The notes: generated by a model not told the origin, from the sequence alone. A stretch of 59,447 nt of DNA from Streptococcus pseudopneumoniae (GCF_001072375.1 NZ_JVKV01000018.1:1-59447), one strand, 5' to 3'. Shown: positions 9,120 to 18,505, numbered from the stretch's first letter. Numbers and translations are program-made.

Positions 9120-10883
9120 CTAGAAAGTAAATATTTCTGTTGCTTTCTTGAGAAGCAAGTCCGTATATTCAGGATCCTCCTGAGCGGTCTCAAGCTCTTC
9201 TTTAATTCTTTCCAAATCATCTGTTATCATACCATCAACTCCCAAACGTAGGGACTTATCAAAGGATTCCGAACCATTGATTGTCCATACATAGAGTTTT
9301 TGTTTTGTATTCCAAAGCTTGGTTACAAAATATTCATCTAAGGTAGAATATTCCATGGTATAACCTGTAGCATTTGTTCTTGGAAAAACGGAATTATAGG
9401 GCAGTATGAAATAGACTGGAATCTCTTTATCATACTGGGTAACTTTTTCAATAACATGATAATCCAAAGATTGCATCTGATGCCCATAGATTTTAATTTT
9501 TGCTCCATATTTATCTAGAAAACGATCCATCATCTGAGCACTATCTTTTCGACTCGTTTTAATTTCGATCAACAATTTCTGATGAAGGTCATTGGCACGA
9601 TTTATATAATCGTCAAAGCTAGATATTTTAGTCTGATAACCATTTTCATAAATATCTAATTGCTTCAATTCATCTAAAGTTAAGTCTTGTGGTGTTACAT
9701 TTAATCCCGCTAAACTTTTTAGATTCGCATCATGCATCATGACAAACTGACCATCCTTTGTTTCTTGCACATCCATCTCAACTAAATCTGGTTTTAACTG
9801 AGCTGTTTTTTCTAAGGATTCAACTGTATTTTGGACACCATTCCCATTAGAAACTCCTCTGTGAGAGATGACAAGTGGAGGATTGACTACGGGTGCTTCG
9901 AGATAAATATAGCCTTCAATCGCAAAAAAGATACTTGCACACCCCATTACACCCCATCTCATGATATGATCTTTCTTTCGTCTTGGCATAATATCCAACT
10001 CCTCACCAGTTAAAAAGGAGGTAAACTTAACCAAGAAGTAAGTCAAAGCCATATAGTGGATATTTTTAATCAAAATATAGTTTGAAATAGCAAGAACCAA
10101 TGATTCTCGATGTGTGAGACCATCTACTAAAAACTGGCCAACCAATAGTGGGATTAGAAGTAAGTAAAAGAAAAGATTCGTTTTGACAAGGATTAGAAAG
10201 AGATGCCAAGCGTAAAACCAAAAATGATTCCTGGTTTTTTCTAGACTGTAGACTACAGCATCCTTAACTGTCATCTTGTCATAAAAAATTTTAGGAAGGG
10301 CAAACATCACTCTTACTGAGATGTAGAGAAATAGGATGGTTAAGATAAAAATAGATAACCACCACATCCAGTACTTGTCTTCCATATAAGTTTGAATAAA
10401 CTCAGGTATCACTATTTTATTAAAATAATAAATTTTAAAAATCTTCCTGATAAACGGAAAAATCATAGCAATATATACGAAGATAAACAAGGCCTTGGAA
10501 AGAGTCAGACGTTTCATGAAGGCTATACTCTCACGAAAGACCTTGCGACTATACTCAATCAAGGTTCGTTTTTCATGATAGAGAAGGTGTCGAGCCCCAA
10601 TGAAGAGAAGACTAATTTGAAAATAGGCTACTAAAAGGTTAAGGGCTATTAAGATTAAAAAACCAAAGCTGACTAAAGGCGCATGTTTTAAAATTTCAAA
10701 AACATTGTTATAGGAAATAAACAAATAGCCCGTCTGACTTAGTAAAAAGCCTGCTATCAATGAGTTCAATGGCAACCAAATATAATCTACCAGCATGAAG
10801 ATTAGAAAAAATAGAAAGAGGATTTTATCAAGATTGAGGTAAATCTTTTTAAAACCCAATTTTTTAGGCTTTTCAGGTTTCAT
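9120..10883 (-). CDS. membrane-anchored glycerophosphodiester phosphodiesterase
   Basis: 587 aa. The first ~320 residues hold about eight hydrophobic segments (GDPD membrane domain). The C-terminal ~250 residues form a GDPD catalytic barrel with ISHRG, the DLVEMDVQ pair of acidic ligands and MMHD, followed by LLIEIK and a terminal GVDGMITD motif. The family hydrolyses glycerophosphodiesters, yielding glycerol 3-phosphate. In a teichoic acid producer the substrate could be lipid or glycerophosphocholine derived, which is inference. TTAGGAGG precedes the ATG. It lies 8 nt from the DnaQ-like gene in the same direction and probably shares its transcript. Confidence 0.9.
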   Translation of the reverse strand: MKPEKPKKLGFKKIYLNLDKILFLFFLIFMLVDYIWLPLNSLIAGFLLSQTGYLFISYNNVFEILKHAPLVSFGFLILIALNLLVAYFQISLLFIGARHLLYHEKRTLIEYSRKVFRESIAFMKRLTLSKALFIFVYIAMIFPFIRKIFKIYYFNKIVIPEFIQTYMEDKYWMWWLSIFILTILFLYISVRVMFALPKIFYDKMTVKDAVVYSLEKTRNHFWFYAWHLFLILVKTNLFFYLLLIPLLVGQFLVDGLTHRESLVLAISNYILIKNIHYMALTYFLVKFTSFLTGEELDIMPRRKKDHIMRWGVMGCASIFFAIEGYIYLEAPVVNPPLVISHRGVSNGNGVQNTVESLEKTAQLKPDLVEMDVQETKDGQFVMMHDANLKSLAGLNVTPQDLTLDELKQLDIYENGYQTKISSFDDYINRANDLHQKLLIEIKTSRKDSAQMMDRFLDKYGAKIKIYGHQMQSLDYHVIEKVTQYDKEIPVYFILPYNSVFPRTNATGYTMEYSTLDEYFVTKLWNTKQKLYVWTINGSESFDKSLRLGVDGMITDDLERIKEELETAQEDPEYTDLLLKKATEIFTF

Positions 10884-10891
10884 AAAACCTC

Positions 10892-11482
10892 CTAATCAAA
10901 TAATTGTGATAAATCTAGTCCACCAAAAGGATTAGAGTTAAGACTACTCTTGACGTCCAGTAAGATTTTACTTTCATCAGATTCTAAAAAAGCTTCATAA
11001 ACACGCGCAGTCATACGAGCATCCTCTAAACTGTTATGAGATTGTCCCTTAAATCCTAGAAAACTTGCAACAGTTTGTAACTTGAGATTGGCAATACCAT
11101 GAAGATCAGAACTACGTCGTTTAAAAGCTTCATCATAGAGATCCACTTGATATTGGCTACTATAATCCAAACCATGTTCCAATAGAATCGGTAAATCACT
11201 CTTAGTTGCATTATAGCCAACGATAGGTAATTGACCAATAAAGGCTTGAAAAGCTTTGAGAACATCTTCCACCTTCGGAGCATCCTTCAAGGTTTCAGAT
11301 GTGATACCCGTTAAACCGTTTATAAAACTTTTCAATGGTACATCCGTATGAACATATGAGTCAAATGCTCCTACTTCTTCACCATCTTTAAAACGGACTG
11401 CAGATACCTGAATCAAGTGAGTTTTATCTTGGTGTTTATTAAATTCCAAATCAAATGAAATGTAATCTCTTAATTTTTCCAT
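10892..11482 (-). CDS. DnaQ-like 3'-5' exonuclease
   Basis: 196 aa from the ATG at 11482. An upstream ATG at 11491 lies too close to AAGGA, while the second has good spacing. DEDDh exonuclease fold: ISFDLEFN supplies the first D and E, GYNATKSDLPIL lies mid-protein, and HNSLEDARMT supplies the late H and D. It is too short to be part of PolC, so it is a free-standing proofreading-type or RNA-trimming exonuclease. Its exact substrate cannot be told from sequence. Confidence 0.85.
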   Translation of the reverse strand: MEKLRDYISFDLEFNKHQDKTHLIQVSAVRFKDGEEVGAFDSYVHTDVPLKSFINGLTGITSETLKDAPKVEDVLKAFQAFIGQLPIVGYNATKSDLPILLEHGLDYSSQYQVDLYDEAFKRRSSDLHGIANLKLQTVASFLGFKGQSHNSLEDARMTARVYEAFLESDESKILLDVKSSLNSNPFGGLDLSQLFD

Positions 11483-11515
11483 CTTATCCATTCCTTACTG
11501 TATTTGAAAAAGAAA

Positions 11516-11544
11516 CTACTTGGTTATACCTAGAAACCAAGCAG
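11516..11544 (-). terminator. terminator after rocS
   Basis: Stem CTGCTTGGTT / AACCAAGTAG (minus-strand reading) with a 9-nt loop, then TTTCTTTTT. It separates rocS from the DnaQ-like gene. Confidence 0.8.
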
Positions 11545-11551
11545 TTTTTTC

Positions 11552-12043
11552 TTATCCTCCAAATAAGCGAGCAAAGAAGCCTTTCTTCGTTGCTTGTACT
11601 TCTTGCTTAGCCTGATCCAACTCCAACTGAAGGTTTTCTTGATCCTTCATGGCTTGTAGGGTTAACTGTTGTTGTTGATCCAATTGCTTATCTTTTTCTG
11701 CGATTTGACGGTCTTTGACACGCATCTGTTCATCTTTTTCAGCCAACTGTTTGTCTTTGGCCTTTAATTGCTCATAAAGACGGATGATTTCTGCATTCTT
11801 TTCATCAACAAGAATCTCCATTAATTCACGTTGCTTCACATCATCACTAACAGGTTCATCTTCAAAAATGGTTTTTTTGTAGATTTCTTCAAGCTTAATC
11901 AAGCCACTGCGAGTTACCACAGTGACTCCTTTATCATTTTTAGTCGTATCTTCTTCAGGTAATTCCTTGACACGGTTATTGATTGCTTGGCGGGACAAGC
12001 CCAAGACCTCAGCAATCTCACTTACAGTCATCTCAATACTCAT
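11552..12043 (-). CDS. rocS: RocS-like chromosome segregation regulator
   Basis: 163 aa. The N-terminal HTH (about 1-30, VSEIAEVLGLSRQAINNRVK) is followed by a long coiled coil (about 68-150) with the repeated phrase (V/E)KD(R/K)Q(I/L)AEKD, and a short C-terminal basic-hydrophobic helix ending KKGFFARLFGG. This DNA-binding, coiled-coil and amphipathic-helix order is that of pneumococcal RocS, which links the nucleoid to the membrane and protects it during division. Name assigned from layout and length. AGAGGAT precedes the ATG. Monocistronic with its own promoter and terminator. Confidence 0.85.
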   Translation of the reverse strand: MSIEMTVSEIAEVLGLSRQAINNRVKELPEEDTTKNDKGVTVVTRSGLIKLEEIYKKTIFEDEPVSDDVKQRELMEILVDEKNAEIIRLYEQLKAKDKQLAEKDEQMRVKDRQIAEKDKQLDQQQQLTLQAMKDQENLQLELDQAKQEVQATKKGFFARLFGG

Positions 12044-12081
12044 AATATCCTCTGAAAGTTTTCTAGCTTTTCTTTATTTAA

Positions 12082-12110
12082 ATATTATCATAAGCAAGCA
12101 AAACTGTCAA
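12082..12110 (-). promoter_or_regulatory. promoter of rocS
   Basis: Minus-strand TTGACA (12105-12110), 17-bp spacer, TAATAT (12082-12087). About 38 nt to the start codon. Confidence 0.65.
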
Positions 12111-12221
12111 ATATCACCGTGTTTTCAACCCTTTTTCATAAGTTTTTCGGGTCTAAACTGAACTGTCTTTTAGCATTTTTTAAAACTAAAAATCAGTTTG
12201 CGATTTTACCACCAGCTCTAA

Positions 12222-13100
12222 TCAAATGAAAACCTTTCTTGGTTTATAAAGAGTATCCCGTTTCTCTAAAATGGCTAATAACTTATCACCTTCAAAACCA
12301 GCCAATTCCTTCTCAGTTTGTTCCAATTCAATAAAGCGACCAAAACGCACTTCTTCTGCCTGCTCTGGAGTCAAATATACCTTGACCAAGTCACCTGTCC
12401 CAATCTCTAAGGGATGAAGAAAGTCCAGTTGACCAGCCTCTACTTTTTCAGCAATTTCTTCCAAGGTAAGAGCGTCTTCTAATTGTAAACCCGCTGCACT
12501 AGTTCGAGTCAGATGTGACATATGAGCTGCATAGCCAAGTTTTTCTCCTAAGTCAACCGACAAGGTACGAATATAGGTTCCCTTACTGCATTTTACACGA
12601 AAAGTAAATCGTGCAAGTTCGCTCTCATAAGAAATCGGACTTGTCCGTTCAAATTGATAAATGGTTACCTGACGTTCTGGACGTTCCACTTCCTGACCAG
12701 CACGCGCATATTCATAAAGTTTGCGCCCATTGACCTTGACAGCGGAATACATTGGGGGAATCTGAATAATAGGTCCAGTCAGACTTGCAATCGCTTCATC
12801 AACAAGTTTTTCATCTAAGGGAGACAATACTGGTGTCTCAGCAACCACCTCACCACTAGCATCCTCGGTTGTTGTAGAATATCCCAGAGTAATTTCACCC
12901 TCGTAAATCTTACCTTCGTCCTGCATAAACTCGACCATGCGAGTTGCCTTACCAACGGCAATCGGCAAAACACCCACCACATCAGGATCTAGCGTCCCAC
13001 CATGACCAATCTTCTTGGTTCCCAAAATCTTACGCAATTTAAAAACCGCATCATGAGAGGTCATCCCCGCCTCTTTTTTTAAGTTGATAATACCGTTCAT
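12222..13100 (-). CDS. truB: tRNA pseudouridine-55 synthase
   Basis: 292 aa. Converts U55 of tRNAs to pseudouridine. The catalytic Asp lies in [13 protein letters not shown] (about residues 35-47), with [11 protein letters not shown] later and a C-terminal PUA-like part. It follows the alpha/beta hydrolase gene by 3 nt. The ribosome binding site is weak (AGAAAG), consistent with translational coupling. Confidence 0.95.
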   Translation of the reverse strand: MNGIINLKKEAGMTSHDAVFKLRKILGTKKIGHGGTLDPDVVGVLPIAVGKATRMVEFMQDEGKIYEGEITLGYSTTTEDASGEVVAETPVLSPLDEKLVDEAIASLTGPIIQIPPMYSAVKVNGRKLYEYARAGQEVERPERQVTIYQFERTSPISYESELARFTFRVKCSKGTYIRTLSVDLGEKLGYAAHMSHLTRTSAAGLQLEDALTLEEIAEKVEAGQLDFLHPLEIGTGDLVKVYLTPEQAEEVRFGRFIELEQTEKELAGFEGDKLLAILEKRDTLYKPRKVFI

Positions 13101-13103
13101 TGA

Positions 13104-13907
13104 TTAACTTTCTAAAAATACTAAAACTCTTTTTTGGAAATCCTTATTCTGTTCATAGAGTGCATGTCCACACCCTGGTAAAATAATCAGTTGGCTACCT
13201 CTGATATGATGATGCAATCCAAACGAACCATCTACGCCAAGAACATCATCTTTTTCTGTTCCAATGATTAACGTAGGGCAGTTGATTTTTTCCAAAAAAT
13301 CTAGACTATCATGTTTCAAACAAGATACAGACTGAATATCAATACGTTGTTTATCTTTAATATGACCAAAAATTCCCATTATTCGATAAAGGTATTTAAA
13401 TTTTCCAAAGGATTTAGTCGTGTAAGAATGACGAGCGATATCAATCATCAGATCTTTATAAGTTCCTGTTTGACTCAGGTTCAGCCAACAACTAATTCTA
13501 TCCCTACCTAGATTACTTAGTTTTGCAGTTGTAACAGCCAAAACTAACTTTTCAACCTTTTCTGGAAAGTTTACAGCTAGCCATTGGGCAATCATTCCAC
13601 CTTGCGAAATCCCCATAACATAGGCACTGGTAATATTCAATACCTCCATTGCTTCTGCTACATCTGCTGCCATATCTCGCGTCGTATAGCCCTGTCTCAG
13701 CTCATTGATTCGAGAAAAAACATAAATTTTGTAACGTTTGGCAAGTATACGGTATGTGATTGAAAAAGACATATCCATACCTTTAACCGTCTGAATCCCA
13801 TCCCCCAACCCTGGTATGATAACGAGAGACTTCTTTCCTTTACCAAAGGTCACATAGTCCATGCTCTTATCGTTAAAATATAAGGTTTTCCCTTTTGTTG
13901 AAGACAT
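13104..13907 (-). CDS. alpha/beta hydrolase
   Basis: 267 aa. The nucleophile elbow MGISQGG gives the catalytic Ser. The Asp is likely in LIIGTEKDDVLG and the His in LPGCGHALYEQ near the C-terminus, so the triad order is complete. No signal peptide. Substrate unknown. GAGGGAA precedes the ATG. It lies between the GNAT gene and truB in a same-strand run, suggesting one transcript from the DUF2130 gene onward. Confidence 0.85.
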   Translation of the reverse strand: MSSTKGKTLYFNDKSMDYVTFGKGKKSLVIIPGLGDGIQTVKGMDMSFSITYRILAKRYKIYVFSRINELRQGYTTRDMAADVAEAMEVLNITSAYVMGISQGGMIAQWLAVNFPEKVEKLVLAVTTAKLSNLGRDRISCWLNLSQTGTYKDLMIDIARHSYTTKSFGKFKYLYRIMGIFGHIKDKQRIDIQSVSCLKHDSLDFLEKINCPTLIIGTEKDDVLGVDGSFGLHHHIRGSQLIILPGCGHALYEQNKDFQKRVLVFLES

Positions 13908-13938
13908 TACTTCGTTCCCTCTACTATTTTTTCACGAT

Positions 13939-14382
13939 TTATCTATGCTGAGTTTTTAAATGCAAGGCAAAGCCGGCAGTCACTTTTTCAAATCCAACTG
14001 CCTGATAAAACTGATGTGCAGCATTTCGTTCAGCGGTTAATCCACTATTTAGAGCCAGTGCCTTAACTCCTTCTTTTACAGCTTGTTTTTTCAATTCATC
14101 GATTAGCCTACTAGCAATTCCTTGTCGTCTTGTTTCTTTTGCAACTGACAAAGCTAAAATACGATAGTAAGATCCATCTTCTTCAAAAAAGAAGAGCTTT
14201 GCATAACCTAAGAAACCTAAAATTTCTCCGTTTCTTTCAGCTAGAAGACAGCCATAATGTGATTGAGAAAGAATCATTTCTAAACGTCGAGACAGATTAG
14301 AAGCGGTCGTTGGATAGCCCAAGTCTTCGTATAAAGACAGTAGGGCTTCAGCATCTTTCATGGTTGCTTTTCGTATCTGCAT
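13939..14382 (-). CDS. GNAT family N-acetyltransferase
   Basis: 147 aa, a typical single-domain GNAT. The acetyl-CoA loop is ETRRQGIASRLI (about residues 90-101), and the late LNSGLTAERNAAHQFYQAVGFEKV segment is characteristic. It begins 9 nt after the DUF2130 stop with a strong AGGAGG, so it is part of that operon. Substrate unknown. Confidence 0.88.
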   Translation of the reverse strand: MQIRKATMKDAEALLSLYEDLGYPTTASNLSRRLEMILSQSHYGCLLAERNGEILGFLGYAKLFFFEEDGSYYRILALSVAKETRRQGIASRLIDELKKQAVKEGVKALALNSGLTAERNAAHQFYQAVGFEKVTAGFALHLKTQHR

Positions 14383-14391
14383 AGGATCCTC

Positions 14392-15666
14392 CTAGTCTTC
14401 CTTCAAGGCATCAAATTTCGCTTTCATAGTTGGATTTTTTCTTGTCAATTTTTTAACGGAAACATCATCCAATTTGTTGTTAGCAAGGCGCAGTTGGTTT
14501 TCTGATGTGGTCAGGAATTTCTTGACTTCTTCCATCCGTTTAATGGCCTTGTCAATTTCATCGATGGCCTTGCCGAAGTTGACCGAAGCTGAATTGTAGT
14601 TCTTAGCAAAGGCTACCTTGAAAGCATCCAAGTCTTCCTCGAAATGCGTAATGTCAATATTTTGTTCACGAACAAGTGCTAATTCCTGCTTGTATTTAAG
14701 AGAATTAAGGGCAGCGTTGCGCAAAAGTCCAATCAACTGAATAAAGAACTGGGGACGAATGACATACATCTTCTCATATTCGTGGCTGACATCGACAATC
14801 CCAGTATTGAAGTAATCATTGTCAGCCTCAAGCATACTTACCAAAACTGCATACTCACAGTTTTTCTCACGACGATCCTTATCCAACTCCTTGTAGAAAT
14901 CAGCATTCTTGTGTTTCTTCTCTGTCCCGTCTGCTTCATTTTTCATCTCAAACATGATGGAAATGAATTCTAGTCCATTTTCATCAAAATCACGGAAGAT
15001 AAAATCACCCTTAGAACCACGTGCTGAAACCTTGTTGTCTTTTTCAAAGTAGGCATTTGGAAAGGCAAAGCTTCGAACCTTGTTGAATTCACTTTCTGCA
15101 TAGTGTTCCAAACTTTCACCGATTGCCTTGGTTGATTGTTGCGCCTTGAAATTCTTGTAAAATTCAACCTGCTCACTGGCTGCCTTTAGCTGGGCTTCAT
15201 AATTTTGTTTTACAGAAGCAAGAGAAAGTTCGTTTTCTTTTTCTTGTAGAAGGAGCTGATTTTTAACCTGATCGCGTTCTTTTTCAAGATCAGAAAGAGT
15301 TTTTTGTAATTGATTTTCATGCTCTAAGCGCAAGGTAGCCAATTGATTCTCAAGAGCTTGGACCTCTTTTTCTTTTTCTAACAGACTTTGGCTAGCACTT
15401 TGCTCTACTTCCTTCTTAGCCAATTCTTTTTCAGTATCGAAATTTTGGATTTGAGTTTGTAGCTGGGCAATTTCTTGATCTTTTTGAGCCAGTTTTGCCT
15501 GTTGTTCATTTAAGGCTTTTTGTTCTACTAATGTCAATTCTTGCTTGATTCGCTCATGCAATTCCTTATCAAACTCTACAGTTCGAACTTGAGAAATCAA
15601 TTCTGCATATTGGCTTTCATTGACTGTAAATACTTCGCCACAATTGGGACATTTAATCTCGTTCAT
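14392..15666 (-). CDS. DUF2130 coiled-coil protein
   Basis: 424 aa. A short N-terminal zinc-ribbon half (CPNCGE, residues 5-10) is followed by a Gln/Glu/Lys-rich coiled coil (about 30-185) and a globular C-terminal half with EFISIMFEMKNE and YAVLVSMLE, which has the look of a restriction-like or RmuC-like fold. The DUF2130 assignment is from memory. Function unknown; a DNA-associated role is only inference. GAGGAA lies before the ATG and a TGCTATAAT -10 lies about 40 nt upstream. First gene of the run through truB. Confidence 0.8.
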   Translation of the reverse strand: MNEIKCPNCGEVFTVNESQYAELISQVRTVEFDKELHERIKQELTLVEQKALNEQQAKLAQKDQEIAQLQTQIQNFDTEKELAKKEVEQSASQSLLEKEKEVQALENQLATLRLEHENQLQKTLSDLEKERDQVKNQLLLQEKENELSLASVKQNYEAQLKAASEQVEFYKNFKAQQSTKAIGESLEHYAESEFNKVRSFAFPNAYFEKDNKVSARGSKGDFIFRDFDENGLEFISIMFEMKNEADGTEKKHKNADFYKELDKDRREKNCEYAVLVSMLEADNDYFNTGIVDVSHEYEKMYVIRPQFFIQLIGLLRNAALNSLKYKQELALVREQNIDITHFEEDLDAFKVAFAKNYNSASVNFGKAIDEIDKAIKRMEEVKKFLTTSENQLRLANNKLDDVSVKKLTRKNPTMKAKFDALKED

Positions 15667-15723
15667 GTTATTCCTCTATATTTATCTATTCTACATTCAT
15701 TATAGCATGGATAAACAAAAAGA

Positions 15724-15748
15724 AAAAGTTGGAATGAATCCAACTTTT
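15724..15748 (-). terminator. terminator of the first FNT gene
   Basis: Stem AAAAGTTGG / CCAACTTTT with a 7-nt loop and a T-rich tail on the minus strand. It touches the stop codon. Confidence 0.8.
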
Positions 15749-16544
15749 AATCTACGTATGTATCTTCGTTTTTATTTAAGAAGGCGTAAGGTAATCCCAT
15801 CAGTAGACCACCACCAATAAAGTTACCAATAAAGGTTACACCCCAGTGACGAAGAATATTTCCAATACCGAAGTTTGCAATTGAATCAGCAGCAACACTG
15901 AATTTCACGATAGCAAATGATGCAAAGTTTGCGGCAATGTGCTCGTTTGTTAAGAATACAAACATGTAAATCGCAGATAGAACCAACCAAAGTTTGGCAC
16001 CACCATCTTTGACTAAAACAAATGAAAGAATCGCGATATTTACAAAGACATTAGCCAAGATAGCTTCAAGTAAGACTAGTTCATTTGAACGGCCCAACTT
16101 CATTTCCACAACTCCAGAAATAAAGCTATCATGTGTTAGGTTTGCATAAGCTGCTGAATGGGCGAAGCCCCATCCTGCTATAAGAGCACCGATCAAATTA
16201 AAGAGTGTACAATATAGAAGGATTTCAGCTGTTTTTCTCCAGCTAATCTTTTTCAAAAAGCTACCAGCTGTCAAGAACATCATGTTAGATGTTACCAATT
16301 CAGCATTCAAGAAGACAATGTAAGCCAATCCCCAAGCGAAAACAAATGGGAAGAGGAAACGTCCACTACCTGGAGCAATCTTATTAATCAAGTCAGCTCC
16401 AACTGCACCAGCTGCTGTACTAAATGTTAAGAATGCACCAGCAAACATTGAACGGATAGCGTACTTGAATTTACTTTGACTGTAAAGACTTTCCTTTTTC
16501 TTACAAGCAAACTCAATTTTTGAGATAAATTCTGAAGAAACCAT
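15747..16544 (-). CDS. formate/nitrite transporter family channel, copy 1
   Basis: 265 aa, six predicted membrane helices. The FNT signature is visible: MFAGAFLTFSTAAGA in the N-terminal half and the NEHIAANF motif with the central His in the C-terminal half. The family forms pentameric channels for formate, nitrite or other small monovalent anions; formate or lactate is likely in a fermenting streptococcus, but the substrate is not readable. TAGGAG precedes the ATG, and a TGTTATAAT -10 lies about 30 nt upstream. A close paralogue lies 389 nt upstream. Confidence 0.9.
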   Translation of the reverse strand: MVSSEFISKIEFACKKKESLYSQSKFKYAIRSMFAGAFLTFSTAAGAVGADLINKIAPGSGRFLFPFVFAWGLAYIVFLNAELVTSNMMFLTAGSFLKKISWRKTAEILLYCTLFNLIGALIAGWGFAHSAAYANLTHDSFISGVVEMKLGRSNELVLLEAILANVFVNIAILSFVLVKDGGAKLWLVLSAIYMFVFLTNEHIAANFASFAIVKFSVAADSIANFGIGNILRHWGVTFIGNFIGGGLLMGLPYAFLNKNEDTYVD

Positions 16545-16573
16545 ATAAACTCCTAAAACTTTTATTTGTGAAT

Positions 16574-16582
16574 ATTATAACA
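16574..16582 (-). promoter_or_regulatory. extended -10 promoter of FNT copy 1
   Basis: Minus-strand TGTTATAAT. The same element in a similar sequence (ATTATAACATAAAAT on the plus strand) lies before FNT copy 2 at 17760-17768. Confidence 0.6.
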
Positions 16583-16593
16583 TAAAATCGAAA

Positions 16594-16867
16594 TTATGGG
16601 AAGGCTTTCTTAATTCTATTTACAAAATTTTTATCACTTTTAGCAATCGTTTCCATTTGCTTTGTATCAGCATCTTTAATGTTTTCAACTCTTTATTTTC
16701 AAATTCTCCACTCTATATATTTAATATATGTTTTCGTTTTGTTTTATACTGAATTTACAAAAGAGTCTCTTTAGTTTTCAGCTAAAGTCCATGTACTAAT
16801 AATATGTTTGAATTTATAGACAGTGAAAATAACGTTTTTATCAAAAGGTTCTTTGGACAAAAAAATC
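16594..16867. other. AT-rich spacer between the two FNT genes
   Basis: About 270 nt without a supported gene. One minus-strand stretch (16594-16692) is open for 33 codons without a proper start and ends IKKAFP before a stop. It could be a remnant of a decayed gene or chance. A small stem CTTTAG / CTAAAG lies near 16770-16790. Nothing else is recognised. Confidence 0.3.
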
Positions 16868-16894
16868 GAGGTCTGGATTTTTAGTCCCGACCTC
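16868..16894 (-). terminator. terminator of the second FNT gene
   Basis: Stem GAGGTCGGGA / TCCAGACCTC (one mismatch) with a 7-nt loop, then seven T on the minus strand. Similar in sequence to the pgm terminator. Confidence 0.85.
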
Positions 16895-16933
16895 CTCAAT
16901 TATTAATATTCATTTTATTTTCAAAAGCTTGTC

Positions 16934-17731
16934 CTAATCAACATAGGTCTCTTCATTTCTATTAAGATAAGCGTATGGTAAACCTATCAGGAATCCTCCA
17001 CCTATCAAATTAGCAATGAAGGTAACACTCCAATGACGGAGGATATTTGGAATATCAAAGTTAGCAATTTGGTCAGAAACAATACTGAATTTAATAATAC
17101 TAAAAGACGAAAAATTAGCTGCAATATGCTCGTTTGATAAGAAAACAAACATAGAAATAGCTGACAAGATAATCCAGAGTTTGGCATTGCTATCCTTGAT
17201 CAAAATTGAAGAAAGAATGGCAATATTTACGAACATATTTGCCAAAATCCCCTCCAACAAGACCAACTCACTAGGTCGTGCCAACTTCTTAGCTACAATC
17301 TTTGGAAGATAACTGTCGTGTGTCAGGTGTGAAAAAGCCGATGAATTAGCAAAGCACCAACCTGCTAACAGAGCACCAACTAAGTTGAAAAAGGCACAAT
17401 AAAGTAAAATGATAAAGGCTTTTTTCCAATCAATCTTCTTCAAAAATGTTCCAGCTGTCAAGTACATCATATTTGAGGTGACCAACTCGGCATTCAAGAA
17501 AACGATATAGGCAAGTCCCCATGCAAATACAAAGGGAAATAGGAAATAACCAGCACTTGGAACGATGCTATTGAGTAGATCAGCACCTATGGCCCCAGCG
17601 GCTGTACTAAAGGTTAAGAAAGCACCTGCAAACATCGAGCGAATGGCATATTTAAACTTACTTTGGTCAAATAAACTTTCTTTCTTATGACAATAATAAT
17701 CAATCTTTGAAATAAATTCTGACGAACTCAT
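16934..17731 (-). CDS. formate/nitrite transporter family channel, copy 2
   Basis: 265 aa, the same length as copy 1 and similar along its whole length (same RSMFAGAFLTFSTAAGA and NEHIAANF motifs, same NE(D/E)TYVD C-terminus). The differences fall mainly in loops, for example HDSYLPKIVAKKLARPS against HDSFISGVVEMKLGRSN. AAGGGG precedes the ATG. It has its own promoter (17760-17768) and terminator, so the two copies are separate transcription units. A tandem duplication that includes the promoter is the simplest reading. Confidence 0.9.
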   Translation of the reverse strand: MSSSEFISKIDYYCHKKESLFDQSKFKYAIRSMFAGAFLTFSTAAGAIGADLLNSIVPSAGYFLFPFVFAWGLAYIVFLNAELVTSNMMYLTAGTFLKKIDWKKAFIILLYCAFFNLVGALLAGWCFANSSAFSHLTHDSYLPKIVAKKLARPSELVLLEGILANMFVNIAILSSILIKDSNAKLWIILSAISMFVFLSNEHIAANFSSFSIIKFSIVSDQIANFDIPNILRHWSVTFIANLIGGGFLIGLPYAYLNRNEETYVD

Positions 17732-17759
17732 ATAAACCCCTTAAAATATAATCATTAAT

Positions 17760-17768
17760 ATTATAACA
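17760..17768 (-). promoter_or_regulatory. extended -10 promoter of FNT copy 2
   Basis: Minus-strand TGTTATAAT, hexamer 17760-17765, with the same immediate upstream bases as the promoter of copy 1. Confidence 0.6.
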
Positions 17769-17800
17769 TAAAATATTTTAAGTGGAATAAATTTTTTTCT

Positions 17801-18439
17801 TTACATTTGAATGTTAGCAAAAGCTTCAATTTCTTCTGCAGTCAATCCTACCAGCTCTGAAACCCACAAGCCGATAATATCGGACAAAATAGAATCACAA
17901 ACATATTCATCCTCAGCATGACCATATTTACAAGTGAAAAGAGGGGTTCTTATGGCTGATTGATAAAATTTTAAGGCTAACTCTTGCAGTTTCTCAGGGT
18001 GAAATTCGAGTCCCAACTTTTGTGCAAGTCCAGTTCTCACTTTATCCCAATCTTCACCTTTTGACTGATAATTTTCTCGTGCTTTGTCGATAAATCCCTG
18101 ACTGAATTTTTCCAACAAATGCTTGTTTTGATAGAGCAAACGACAAGAAAAATCAGAGATAGAACCAGCATGAAGTAAGAAGGTAAGCAAGTCATCAAGG
18201 CTTTCTGCTACCCGACCAACTTGGCCTTCACTCCCTATAAAGCCGATACTATCATCTTCAAGAATTACATATTCTCCCCCGCTACCGTCTTTAGCAAAGG
18301 CTATGGGCGAAAGAGAATAAACTTCATTGTACTGAGAAAATTCAACCTCTTTCAACTGGTCATAAAAGAGAATATCGCATTCTTGCATCAATAAAATTCT
18401 TAGTTGTTTATCTTCTCTTATTACTTGTAGTTGATTCAT
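17801..18439 (-). CDS. SMI1/KNR4 (SUKH)-like protein
   Basis: 212 aa from the ATG at 18439, chosen because GGAGAG lies 8 nt upstream; a longer reading to 18484 has no ribosome binding site. The segment SPIAFAKDGSGGEYVILEDDSIGFIGSEGQVGRVAESLDDLL is split by me as a SUKH-type core (about residues 45-90): a Gly-rich turn, then a strand with paired acidic residues. The C-terminal half (about 95-212) is helical and unrecognised. SUKH proteins include many toxin-immunity proteins but also housekeeping ones. No toxin gene is nearby, so no function is assigned. Confidence 0.65.
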   Translation of the reverse strand: MNQLQVIREDKQLRILLMQECDILFYDQLKEVEFSQYNEVYSLSPIAFAKDGSGGEYVILEDDSIGFIGSEGQVGRVAESLDDLLTFLLHAGSISDFSCRLLYQNKHLLEKFSQGFIDKARENYQSKGEDWDKVRTGLAQKLGLEFHPEKLQELALKFYQSAIRTPLFTCKYGHAEDEYVCDSILSDIIGLWVSELVGLTAEEIEAFANIQM

Positions 18440-18463
18440 ATTAGCTACTCTCCTGGCTTTGAT

Positions 18464-18486
18464 AATTGTTACAAGTGACAACAATT
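18464..18486. repeat. inverted repeat upstream of the SUKH-like gene
   Basis: AATTGTT and AACAATT arms separated by 9 nt, lying about 25 nt upstream of the chosen ATG. Possibly an operator; no regulator is implied by the sequence. Confidence 0.35.
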
Positions 18487-18505
18487 CAATTTTAGTAATC
18501 GACTC

